Source of the DNA: Periconia sp. R9002
Lineage: Eukaryota; Ascomycota; Dothideomycetes; Pleosporales; Periconiaceae
Reading direction: 5' to 3'
Assembly: GCA_023627715.1 (NCBI GenBank)
Contig: JAMAHW010000066.1
Span: forward strand, 1 to 64,000
DNA length: 64,000 nt
A model generated the notes under the pieces. The model had not been told where the DNA came from. It ran no database searches and worked only from the letters and a program-made list of their open reading frames with translations. Positions 54,061 to 64,000 of this stretch are shown piece after piece. Made by a program: the position numbers and the translations under genes. Position 1 is the first letter of the stretch. Every line of letters begins with the position of its first letter.

Positions 54061-56357
54061 TCACGCACTATCCAAATACTCCGTACGGTTATACTTCTCA
54101 TGTGCCTCATGTGCCGCCGCAATATCCCCCGGCGCAATACTACTATTCCGCCTCACTTCCTCTTTCTCGCGCTGGACATACTGCTCCGGCCTTCGCTCTG
54201 CAATCGCGTCTTTCCTCGTGAAGACAAAGAGCGGGGGATCGCTGGCAAAGAAGCGGTCCAGGTCTTCGAGGGACCGACCAGCCGTTTCAGGGTAGAAGAA
54301 GTAGACTGGAGGATTGGAGTTTAGTGAGATGGAGGAGGATTCGAGGTGGTTGGGAGAGATATGTGTGCATACCTATGGGGATGAAAGCGAAGTTGAAGAC
54401 GATCCAGATGATGTAGAAACGCCATTGGAGATTACGGATTCCGGGGGGTGTTATTTCGACGACCTGTGATCAATGGTTTGAAATTAGTAAAGCTCACGTG
54501 ACGTGTATGATTCCCAGAACAACATAGAAGCATGTGGGTCCATTTGGACTCTTATACCGTGCTGACGTACCATGAAATTGAATATCCAATTTGTAGCTGT
54601 ACCGATGGCAGCACCCTTTGTACGCATAGCCATAGAGTTGATTTCGGTAGGGTACAGCCATGGGACACCCTGCCAACCGATACCGAAGAAAACATAGTAT
54701 AAGAAGAAGAAAGCGATGGAAGCTTCAGCCCAGGACCTTCGTGTTGCAGCTGGTAGTGATTCGAGTTCGTTGTATCGGATGCAGATTGTAATGATGAGAT
54801 AGCAGAAGAATTGGCCTGTATGTGAGGTTAACTTTTATGGTATGCGGTAGAATTGGATTTGAGATATCGACGTTTCGAATCTTGGATCGAAAGCTACAAA
54901 TGAAAAAAACCTGACATTTTGGTCTGGATGGGTGTGTGGCAGGAGTGTACCTACCTGCTGCAGCGTACATCATCATTTTCCTGCGGCCCCATCGCTCGAC
55001 GTTTGGAATACCGATGAGGGAGAACAAGAGGTATGAAACCGAGTTGCATGCAGCTAGCAATCGAGCCAACGAGTTCGATAATCCAACAGATTCGATCAAA
55101 ACCGTGGGCAAGTAGTAACTCGTAACATTGATCCCCGCTTTACACTTGTCAGAATATTGTGCACATAGAGAGATTCAGGCTCGTACAAAGCTGTTGCATA
55201 GCCTGAGTTCCCATCCCTAAAATCATCCTTCGTATTGTATGAGTGCCGCCCCGATCTCCAGTCCTGCCGCGTAGCAAGTCGCGCCAACGCACTGCATTGT
55301 CGATTTCGAATTGTACGGCCCACTGAATGTCTTTTGATTGCGTGATGATGAATGGATCATTGATTTCGGTGGATTCTAGATCGGCGAGGATTTTGTCGGC
55401 CTCTTCCACTCGTCCTTTTGCCATAAGCCAACGGGGTGATTCCGGGAGCCAAGGCACCGTCGCGTAGAGAATGATAATGAATAGGAATTGAAAAGCAAGA
55501 GGGACTCTCCACGCCGCGCTTCCGCCAACGAATCTATGCAACATGAGCAAACCTTTGACGAATTGCAGAGATCTACTCACGAGAATCCGTATGTGACCCA
55601 ATTGGACAGTGAAAATCCGGCGATATTCATAATCATTTCGATAACGATGAGCTTGCCTCGCCAACTTGCTTTGGATGTTTCACCTTGCCAGACCGGCGCT
55701 TGAGGCAAAGTCAGTTGACAAAAAATCATATTAGAGACACAGTACTTGCCTGTGGAAGTATTGATGCCATTCCCGATGCCAGCAACGATTCTGAAAACGA
55801 ATCAGCGTCCCTTCGTCGTGGATTAGAAGGATTCAAAGCCACCTCCCAACGATCATCTGTGGAACACCAAACGCAGCAATCTGGAGTATCGCTCCTATTG
55901 ACATGATTGTTGTCCCGAGTAAAATGCATTTCTTTCTACCCAGCGGATCTCCGATGACGCAAACAGAGATGGCACCAAAGAAACAGCCAATGTCGTAGAT
56001 TGCTGTGACGGTCGAGATGAGTGAGGGGTTATTGTTCAAGTTCAGTAGGTCAAGGAAGTCGGGTGTGACAATTACGCCACCTATTAATTGTTAGACAAGA
56101 CGATCGTTATAATGAGTGGACGCTGACCGAATACGCCTTGATCGTAACCAAAGAGGGTCATGTCAGTCTAAAAGGACAGGCGCATAGTCAGCGAAATTAC
56201 GCCAGTGGCTTCTTGAGGTGGTGACAAGATCGTAAAGAGTGCCCAATATATGCCAAATATTCTCCCCCAGAAGAATACGTACGGCGCATGCAACAGTCAC
56301 CCAAAACGTGAGCCATGCTCCTTTCATTCCGAAATAAGGCGCTCCAGCCCCAAACAT
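54061..56357 (-). CDS. MFS sugar transporter (sugar porter family)
   Basis: Ten exons, 540 aa: 56357-56283, 56167-56128, 56080-55843, 55790-55750, 55698-55581, 55533-55187, 55137-54955, 54815-54571, 54463-54373, 54305-54061; introns of 115, 47, 52, 51, 47, 49, 139, 107 and 67 bp. All frames close. The fourth intron uses a GC donor (G/GCAAGT). Sugar-porter signatures in order: LFGYDQGVFGG in TM1, GDPLGRKK after TM2, PESPRWLM before the central loop, QQLSGINVTSYYLP in TM7, WLYPTEI in TM10 and PETAGRSLEDLD after TM12. Twelve membrane segments are expected, with a plasma-membrane role in proton-linked sugar uptake; the sugar cannot be inferred. It is divergent from the histidine phosphatase gene. 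Confidence 0.92.
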
Positions 56358-57184
56358 GATGAATTGCTTCTCGTAACTCAAGTTGAGTTAGGAGTTGAAG
56401 AAAGACGAAGATGAGTATTTGAGGATAAGTCACAGAGGGATCGATCACTTATAGTTATTGCTGCATGCGTTTCACGTCAACAAATTGTTTTGAGCACGCG
56501 AGCTACCTAAGTTTGCGTACAAATGTAGTGCAATCCTAGCTTTCCTCTACCATCCAGTGTGCCAATGACGCCATGATTTTGGTCCTGTCGCCTCGTCATG
56601 CACCCCGCACACTTTGTTTGGCCTATGTTAAATCTCTCCCCAGTTTTCCTGGGTAGCACGGCGTGAGAGAGGAGCCAATGCTCATTAACGTTGAGGCTGA
56701 AATGCACGACGTGCTCAGGTGATGTGTGGATCGGACAAATGACGCGTGTCGGGACGTTTCCTGCTCTTGAACCCTTGAATTGACAGAAGTTACTGTGGTA
56801 TCTACTCGACTAGTGACTCAACGGATGACGATGCATAAGATGGAGCAGATCACCGGTGTAGCCAGTGACAGGAGCTGTTTTTGTGAATTCGGGCCGTTTT
56901 GGTAAGATCTGCATTGTACATCTGCCGGGGCCATAGCGGACAGAATTGCTCGATACGATAGCCAACACCATAATTATCGTGAAAAGGCAGAGCGAGTTGG
57001 TAAAAGATGATAGTGCGTGGTGTTGAGCGATGCGAATAAACGTTTCTCCTGAGCGTTGACAAGACGGCCCCACACCTTTCCCAATTGAACAGGCGTTGTA
57101 TACTGACCAATCACATCGCCCACGTGGCGTTCATCCCTATCACCACCATCCCCATCCGCCATGGCTCTGTCTCTGTACATCCGC
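56358..57184. other. Divergent promoter region (sugar transporter / phosphatase)
   Basis: Over 800 bp between two outward-facing genes. Small frames occur on the minus strand but none has protein-like composition. No RNA gene is seen. Confidence 0.5.
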
Positions 57185-57192
57185 TATTTAAA
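57185..57192 (+). promoter_or_regulatory. TATA-like box of the histidine phosphatase gene
   Basis: TATTTAAA lies 94 bp before the ATG at 57279 and only 10 bp before an upstream in-frame ATG at 57195. Transcription would probably start after 57195, which favours the downstream ATG. Confidence 0.5.
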
Positions 57193-57278
57193 GGATGCAA
57201 AATGTGCGGCACATCGCTCTTTGTACCTTGATATTTGCCTGCACTGCGTTTGTTTTGCGTCGATTGCTTGATTGGGAC

Positions 57279-58767
57279 ATGCAGCCTTCACGTTTAATCT
57301 TCCCGCTGCTGTGGGCCGCTTCAGTGCGTGCCCAGAACGTTACGGTAGACTTGCAGTGGCATGCACCTAACAAAACATGGATCAACGACCTGGCAGCAGT
57401 CATGAATAGCTCTGGAACCAATGGATTTTTATTCAACAGCTCCGCGTTGCCCGAGGGCGTCAAGTATGGAACATACAACTGGTGCAATATGCCCCATGTA
57501 AGGAGCGACGAGTATCCCACTGCTAGCAAGGATTATGTCCTAGAATACGTCGAAGTGGTGAGTACAACTTACACGTAGGTACAGTTCTTTCCTTCGCTCA
57601 TGCAATATCTAGATCCATCGACACCATAAACGGACTCCTTATGCATCAAATACTTTCCCCAAAGAATCCTACGGATGGAGTTGCTCAGACCAAGGTCTTT
57701 TCTACTATGGCCAACCCTTGAATCCAACTGGAAACGCATCAGCCAAATCGTACTGGTCTGTCTACACGTCGGAAACGAACCCTTTTGCGCCGCCTGGTTT
57801 CAATGGCACTTGCCAGTTCCCCCAAATCACACGCCAGGGACTCGATGACTCGTGGCAGCACGGAAAAGATTTGTATGGCGTCTATCACGATCTACTTAAC
57901 TTCCTCCCTTCCGAACCCTCGGAGAAGGTTCGATATCGCGTCACGAACAATGTCATCACAAGCCAGGTTGCTGGAATGCTCATCAGCGGCATGTACGCCC
58001 CTGAAGAACTCGTTCCGCTCCAGATACAGCCTTCGTCCGTTGACTCGCTCGAACCCGCATATTCTTGCCCCGCTGGATCTGCTCTCTATTCATCCTATGG
58101 CGTTGGTAGCACGGCTGCAAACTGGACCGCACATCTTACGTCCGCGAAATCACTTTACGCTTCCCTGGACGACATCTCCGGCGTACCAATAGACTCTACG
58201 GATTGGCATAAATCGTTCGATCACTACTACGACAATCTTTCCGCCCGCCAGTGCCATGCTAAACCTCTACCTTGCAAGATTGGCGACGACAGCAAGTGCG
58301 TAAGTCAAGAGCAGGCAGATACTGTATACAGATTGGGCCAATACGAATACTCTTTTATCCATCGCGACTCGCCGAAATCACTGCAAGCTGCTGTGAGTTC
58401 CTATGGGGTTTTCATGGCTGAATTGGCGCAAAACATCCGCGATTACATCTCCGGAAAATCCCCGCTCATTTACCAACACAATGTGGCCCACGACGGTTCC
58501 GTGTCCCGCCTTCTCAGCATTTTACAGGTCGATATGATGGTCTGGGTAGGAATGGGCTCTGAAGTGGTTTTCGAGGTATATTCCAAGAATGGTGACTATG
58601 CGCAGGGGAAGAAATATCTTCGAATTTTGTGGGGTGGACAAATACTGCGAAGCTCTAATCCAAGTTTAGGATTAGTGGATATGTTGGATCTTGATGTCTT
58701 TTTAGCTTATGTGGATGGGTTGGTTGGGCCTGCAGCCAATAAAGTGGTTGCACTTTGTACGAGTTAA
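57279..58767 (+). CDS. Secreted histidine acid phosphatase-like protein
   Basis: Two exons: 57279-57557 and 57613-58767, 55-bp intron, 477 aa. The chosen ATG starts a clean signal peptide (MQPSRLIFPLLWAASVRAQ); an ATG 84 bp upstream would add 28 residues. The branch-2 histidine phosphatase motif RHxxRTP is at residues 96-102 (IHRHHKRTP), built across the splice junction, and the proton-donor motif HD is at 386-387 (VAHDGSVS). The family includes fungal acid phosphatases and phytases and animal 2-phosphoxylose phosphatase-like proteins; this chain looks closest to the latter, more diverged group. Cysteines and many NxS/T sites fit a secreted glycoprotein. It would release phosphate from a substrate not yet known. 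Confidence 0.87.
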
Positions 58768-58918
58768 GGGAATGTACATTATGTTGTTTCACTGTTATCT
58801 ATAACTAATATAAGGAGGAGGTTTTCATGACTAAGTAGTACTCTTCATATAGCGTGAAATGTATTGATATCACCAGCAAACTGAGTGTCTATTGCGATGA
58901 TTTTCCACTGTCCACATT

Positions 58919-60073
58919 CTAATTCTTATCCGCTTTTCGAATGTAGACAGTGAGATTTTCAAAAGCCTCTATGTCACTCCGAAAAGCGAATTCCTCGTAA
59001 TCATTGCGGATCATTTCTAGAACACGTGGCGAGTCTGGATCGGTGCTAGAATCCCTTTCAGCGCAAACTCTTACAAATAAAGACATGCGAACGGAGGGCG
59101 TCGTCGTGCTTACCAGATGTTTCCTTCTATGCGCGTCTTTCCACAGACTGTGTTCCAAATCATGGCGGCAGGCCTGGCGAGATCGGTTACAATTTGCTTG
59201 ACGGGAATATCGGGAGCGACTGTGATGACCACCGACGAGTTGGTGATCTCGAGGAACGCTCGAGGGTTGTCTAAAACGGTGATTCCAATTTCGTCAAGGA
59301 CTTGTTTATCCGCAGGCGTGTATCTGGGTTCCTGCGCATAGATTTTTACTGTTTGACCCTGGTTGATCGCCTTGACAACTCCTTGTACAGTGTGAGTCAG
59401 GGCGTGTTGAAACTGAGATCTCCTGGTATGTCTTCTCTCATACTTCGACATTGTGCCGAGCGCGAAGGCAACGACTGTATCTGTTTGAGGAGGAAGCTTC
59501 TGTTTCAGAAGCGATTCTAGCTCTTTGCAGCCTTCACTTTCTCTCCATAGCCGTTGTGTTTCAAGAAACTCGATTCGCGTGTCGTTCAAGGGAGTGTACG
59601 TAGGGAAGTCGACAAGTTCCTTGGTAACGCGGTGGCGCCTTTCCATGGTATGAGTGATGTGAACCGCACAGAACATCTCATCTAACAAATAAAACCACAT
59701 GGGCATCTGAGTCATTCCCTCATACGAGTTAAAATCAACCTCGGGTTCTGACCTGCGGAAAATTTAGTCGCGTGTATGGCTTTTGCAATAGAAACCAGCG
59801 GGCAAGGACGAACAGGATATACTCTAGATCGGGATCATGCCCCTCCCTAACTTGTCCAGTCTTGACCTTGAACGTTACCGTCTTATCTTTGAGATCTTTC
59901 AGATCTATGGTTTCGCGTCCGTTTTTGACTGCTGCTTCCGTCTCGCGCATGGCGTTGGCTATACTTTCCCTGGTGTACAAAGGCACGCCTGCAGCGTACA
60001 TCTCGCGAATGGTGGAGATTGATCTGATAACCTCTTCGTCAACCTCGACCTCCGAAAAAATATTGGTTGTCAT
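58919..60073 (-). CDS. SRR1-like domain protein
   Basis: Three exons, 341 aa: 60073-59823, 59752-59114, 59054-58919; introns of 70 bp (GTATAT...CAG, branch CTAA) and 59 bp (GTAAGC...AAG). The second intron is the less certain one; a stop occurs directly if it is not spliced (product ending EGNIW). The centre and C-terminal half carry the SRR1 pattern: VVAFALGTMS, QHALTHTVQGVVKAI, KIYAQEPRYTPADKQVL, GITVLDNPRAFLEI, SSVVITVAPDIPVKQI, ARPAAMIWN. SRR1 was described in Arabidopsis for light signalling and clock function, and in animals is linked to heme regulation; in fungi the role is not established. It is divergent from the chitin-binding protein gene. Confidence 0.85.
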
Positions 60074-60800
60074 ATGGTAAGACGAGTAAAGGCAGTACTC
60101 GTCAGCCTAGACTTGTTTTGTAAAGATACAGAACTGTGGTGAGCAGATGCAGTATCAAGTAGTAAGTAAGTCAGGCCTGATGCGGGGTGCGGCGTGCGGC
60201 GTAGTTGGCACCAATTATTGATCTATATTAAATTTGTTGTAATTCCCGCAGTATGCGGTCATCATCTTCGTTTCTCGACGAAATAGGGGAGAAGAATGTT
60301 ATCCTCCCGTGTAAATTGTTCAAATCTCTTTAGTAAACAGTACTTCCTAAGGTATGTTCTCTTTTCGTCAACCCACGTAGTCGAGACTACAAGTTCAAGG
60401 GTCCGACGATCTCCATGGCTCTAGAACCCGATCCCCACAGTCTAAATGTCGCGGCCTAGCTGCTTCCGTGACCCCAGATCATGCTAGAAGTCGGAAGCGA
60501 CTCATGATATTCTAGACTCGTCATCGCGCCACGATACGCTGTGATCGCCCAACTGTATTTGGACCAACTAGCGTTCTCTTGTCTCTTTTCGTGTTGGTAG
60601 GCTCTATTATTCAAGTTAGGTTTGTTTTTAAGGCTGTATAGTGCGTTTATTTCAATTGCTAGCTTACAGCTTTGCACACACAGCATCACGGCGTCGCCGC
60701 ACGCCAACTGGAAAGAGATAGACGAGGATGATTGAAATGCTCAATGTAGCTAGCATGCAAGGAGAGCAAAATACTCGCCATCGGGTTTGATGGGATCTTG
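60074..60800. other. Divergent promoter region (SRR1-like / chitin-binding protein)
   Basis: About 730 bp with no recognisable gene. Minus-strand frames at 60,456-60,707 and 60,686-61,120 overlap the promoter and first exon of the chitin-binding gene and are not protein-like. Confidence 0.5.
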
Positions 60801-60804
60801 AGTT

Positions 60805-60812
60805 TATAAAAG
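60805..60812 (+). promoter_or_regulatory. TATA box of the chitin-binding protein gene
   Basis: TATAAAAG lies 121 bp before the ATG at 60933, a good match to a consensus TATA box at a sensible distance for a fungal gene. Confidence 0.6.
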
Positions 60813-60932
60813 CAGAGGAAAGACCAGCACCACTTCACCAGCCAGCTCCTCCTCGCCTCTGGTTCTACGTTGAGTGTCGACCACGAAAGTTTATATTTTC
60901 GCGTCCTAATTAGACTCTGAAAACTCGTCAAA

Positions 60933-62250
60933 ATGCGATTCTTCTCTTTCGGTCTTCTACTTACTACAAGTGTGCTTGTTGAAGCTGCTATCACGCGTAA
61001 CGCCCGCTGTGGAAGTGAAGGCAATGGCGCGACCTGCCTAGGAAGTCCATGGGGCAACTGTTGCTCGCAGCACGGATGGTGGTAAGTTGGGATTGATTTA
61101 CTTAAATTCCAATCGTACAAGGCTTACGAAATTTTTCCAGTGGCTCTACTCCAGACTACTGTGCGACTGGCTGCCAGTCGAAGTTTGGAACTTGCAACCG
61201 CGTCGCAACGACTTCCCAGCGTTCCTCGTCATCTGCACAGCAAACTAGAACTTCCTCATCCACCGCTTCTACTTCGAGAAGCTCGGTGCCGGCAGCATCA
61301 TCCTCGTCCCAGCCTATCTCTAATAACTCTCGATGTGGTAAAGACTTTGGAGGGATGACCTGCAAAGGGAGTCGATGGGGTAACTGCTGCAGTCAGTACT
61401 TCTACGTAAGTTGCTTCATTAATACGTATATCGCGAACTACGCTTACTTTGTCAGTGTGGAAGTGTTGATGCCTACTGCGGGCCACAATCTTGTCAAAAA
61501 GGCTACGGCGACTGTAACCGTGTTTCTTCATCTGTAGTCGCTTCTACCACTTCAGTTGCTGCTTCTTCCTCTCGTCTCAGTTCGTCTTCGAGCGCTTCAT
61601 CTGCCGCTTCGACAAGTAGCTCGGCCATACAGAGCTCTTCTTCGTCACAAGTCTCAAGCTCTAGCAGTTCCCTGTCACTTTCGTCTTCATCCGTAACATC
61701 TTCATCCGTATCGTCCTCATCCTCGTCTTTATCAAGCTCAATCTCCGTCTCGTCCACCTCGTCTTCAATCGCACCGATCCCATCTTGCACAAAGCAAGTG
61801 GTCATCAACGGAGACTTCGAGACGGGAGTCATCACTCCATGGCAAGTTTCCAGGGCTGCTATGATCTCCCCGGCCAACGGCGCCATAGGACAAGGGAACT
61901 ACTTCCTGCAAGTCAACGTCAACCAATTCGTACAAGAAGGTCTGGATTTCACTCAACCAGGTCTAGACCTACCAATCGGCACTACCGTCTCCTGTTCTTT
62001 TCAATGGGCTAATGACGGAGAGTTCGAATTCGACACTGAAGCTGGCATCTACGTTGGTGGTCAGCGATGCGGACTCGGGTTCTCGGGTCCTACGGCATTC
62101 CAGACAATTACTGGAACGGCAAAGACGACCGACACATCTGGTGTTCGCGTTAATATGTACTACCAGGTGGACTCGACTGCTAGGTTCTATTTGGATAACG
62201 TGTCCGTCATTGCGACGTTGTATGGTGACGATTGTCCATCGGCTATTTAA
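60933..62250 (+). CDS. Secreted two-CBM18 chitin-binding protein with Ser-rich linker and C-terminal carbohydrate-binding-like domain
   Basis: Three exons, 402 aa: 60933-61081, 61141-61405, 61456-62250; introns of 59 and 50 bp. Signal peptide about residues 1-19. Two hevein-type CBM18 modules lie at residues 26-68 and 115-158, each with eight cysteines (26, 35, 43, 44, 50, 57, 61, 68; and 115, 124, 132, 133, 139, 146, 151, 158), and each is split by an intron in the same part of the module. A Ser/Thr linker follows to about residue 262, almost certainly O-glycosylated. The last 135 residues start CTKQVVINGDFETG and read as a beta-sandwich carbohydrate-binding domain. It has no catalytic domain. 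Such proteins may shield chitin from plant chitinases or act at the fungal wall (known for other CBM18 and LysM proteins); that is inference here. Confidence 0.9.
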
Positions 62251-62632
62251 TCATTCAAAGAAGCCTGATGAAGCTATGTCTCGTCCTCAGAGCTTGTTGC
62301 TAAATGAAAATCAAAAGAGAACCCATTTGCGTATCATCCCGCGGTCGGATACTAAGCGTGAAAAATACCATGAGGTAGTAATGAAGTTTTGGAATGTACT
62401 TGGACTAATCATCTTGGTGATTCTTCGATGCCCACCATGAAGATGTGGCCTATGGCGAATAAATTTTTCAAAAGAAAGGACGTTAGGCAACAAGCTCTGT
62501 ATTATCCTGAGCTCTGGCAAATCCATTTCATAAATTGAACAGTGACTACAGGTCACAGTTTGACACCCATGATTCTCCTACGACAAAGACTGTTAGACGG
62601 GGCTCCATACGATATCATGTAACATCCCAGCC
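62251..62632. other. Spacer between convergent genes
   Basis: Holds both 3' UTRs. No gene is recognised. Confidence 0.5.
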
Positions 62633-64000
62633 TCAACCAGAAGTAGCCACGGCTCTCTTCCTATCTTTCTTATGAATCAAAACCCACGTAGTTAAAATTG
62701 AACTAATCCCCAGCACAAGAATAGACAGATTAATCGCATACGAAGTCTTGTATCTCGGACCGAAAACAGTACTAAACACATGGGGTCCAACGATGCCACT
62801 ATTTTCCACCGTCAACCAATTTATCCCCAAATCAAAATCGAAAGGGAAAGTTTGTGGAGAAACTGACCTAAACTGCGCACATGCATTCGTCACACCGATG
62901 CCGATGCCCGATGCGACCGTTCCCTCGAGCGCGCGGATTCGCTCCGCCCAAATGACAGGGTACGCACACCCGGCGCATGCGACTGCGACGATGAGGCAGA
63001 GATAGCGGACTACTGGGTTGTCGACTGTGAGGAGGAGGATGTAGCATATTATTGTCGTTGATTCCACTGCGTTAGTCAGTAATTTTCCTCCCATTTTACC
63101 TTAAGAGAAGACTTACGGCCTACGGCTGTTGTCCAGGGTCTGATCCACTTGCGCTGCAAAATGAAGCCTAAACTGTTCAACAGGAGGAACGCGCTCACAT
63201 AGGGAGGCTATTTGGAATTTTAGTAGGGTCTTTGAATGGAAAAATCGAGGATTGATTGACTTACGATGTTCATGAGCTGGCTTTTGGCTGTTGTTGTAAA
63301 GCCAAGTTGGTAGATGACAGTGGGTAGTGCAAATCCGACCCCGAATCCTCCGATTCCATGGCAGATCCAGTATCTGTGACATTTAACAGTCAATAAATAT
63401 TTGAAAAAGAAGATGAAACTATGTGTAGCTGGTATACTCACAAACTAAACGTGTACAACGTTGGATCCTTACCCAACTTCTTCAAACTCCCCCAATCCCA
63501 CCCTTTGCCAGCCTTCGGTGCCGCTGTATCATTTAATCTATCCCTCCAAAAGATTCGCTCCTCTTCATTAAGATACTTCGTCGAATCCGGATAATCCGGA
63601 AGCCAAAATGCCACAAAAGCAAGCACGATTGCTGGCAGTCCCTCGAGCAGAAATAACCACCTCCACCCACTCAGCCCCCCAAGTTGATCCATGAACGAGA
63701 TGGCGTACGCCAACAACCCGCTAAGAGCCGAAGAAAGTTGCCCGACGGAGTAGAAAAACGCGATACGTCGTGGCATTTCAGACGGCTTGTACCAGAAAGC
63801 GTAGTGGTACAATACGCTAGGAAAAAAGCCCGCTTCAGCCATCCCAATCGCAAAACGTACACCCATCATGCTTTTAAAATCTACGGCCGCGGCACTGCAA
63901 CATGCGCTAATCCCCCACGACAAGATCAAAATGAACATCCATCTCGAGGGGCGGAAGAGTTTCAGCAGGATGGTGTTGGTGGGCTCGAAGATGAGGTACG
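62633..64000 (-). CDS. MFS transporter, anion:cation symporter (allantoate permease-like), 5' end outside the window
   Basis: Partial; the gene enters from beyond the right edge. Exons seen: 64000-63442 (continuing outside), 63373-63265, 63207-63117, 63066-62868, 62798-62633; introns of 68, 57, 50 and 69 bp; frames close to a stop at 62633. Recognisable parts include FEPTNTILLKLF and RFAIGMAEAGFFPSVLYHYA in TM4, a PSEMPRRIAFFY loop, GWRWLFLLEGLPA, LPDYPDSTKYL, and the C-terminal half with GSxxGxxGP-like VGPHVFSTVFGP. This is the ACS family (Dal5/Tna1/Seo1 relatives), which takes up organic anions such as allantoate, nicotinate or vitamins. About the first quarter of the protein is missing. 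Substrate not known. Confidence 0.88.

Overview
This is a contig piece from a filamentous ascomycete (Pezizomycotina). Dothideomycetes-like is my impression, not something the sequence proves. The evidence is short spliceosomal introns (45-140 bp, GTAAGT-type donors, CTAAC/CTAAT branch sites), and families typical of the group: a HET-domain protein, a Zn2Cys6 factor, DUF2828, an SRR1-like protein and a CBM18 lectin-like protein. A 4.9 kb block at the left end has nearly lost CpA/TpG dinucleotides, as expected from repeat-induced point mutation (RIP).

Layout. 1-4.9 kb: RIP-degraded repeat block that opens with a 14-bp tandem array and holds four diverged copies of a unit with a tRNA-like pol III element. 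5-10 kb: two uncharacterised genes and a nitrilase-racemase fusion. 11-33 kb: gene-poor zone with only two genes, both transcription factors on the minus strand (Zn2Cys6 at 11.0-13.2 kb, C2H2 at 18.7-21.0 kb), followed by 5.5 kb and about 12.3 kb of low-complexity, microsatellite-rich DNA on their 5' sides. 33.3-37.0 kb: HET-domain protein with a repeated ANSQYL-type motif in its disordered N-terminal half. 37.3-43.6 kb: COP9 signalosome subunit 1, a DUF2828 protein whose vWA metal site is lost, and an uncharacterised repeat protein. 44-64 kb: dense, mostly metabolic and housekeeping: secreted carboxylesterase, enoyl-CoA hydratase/isomerase, mitochondrial ABC1/Mcp2 kinase-like protein, Yae1, a candidate TA-flanked MITE, an SDR, a 10-exon sugar transporter, a secreted histidine phosphatase, an SRR1-like protein, a two-CBM18 secreted protein, and an anion:cation-symporter-type MFS gene cut by the window end.

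No biosynthetic or defence cluster is evident. Exon models were built by hand from splice signals and frame; the joined frames close exactly for every multi-exon gene listed. The least ordinary items are the HET protein's N-terminal repeats, the carbamoylase-racemase fusion, the Zn2Cys6 factor with an extra Cys/His-bearing WRKY/GCM-like segment, the tRNA-like repeats inside RIPed DNA, and the small MITE.
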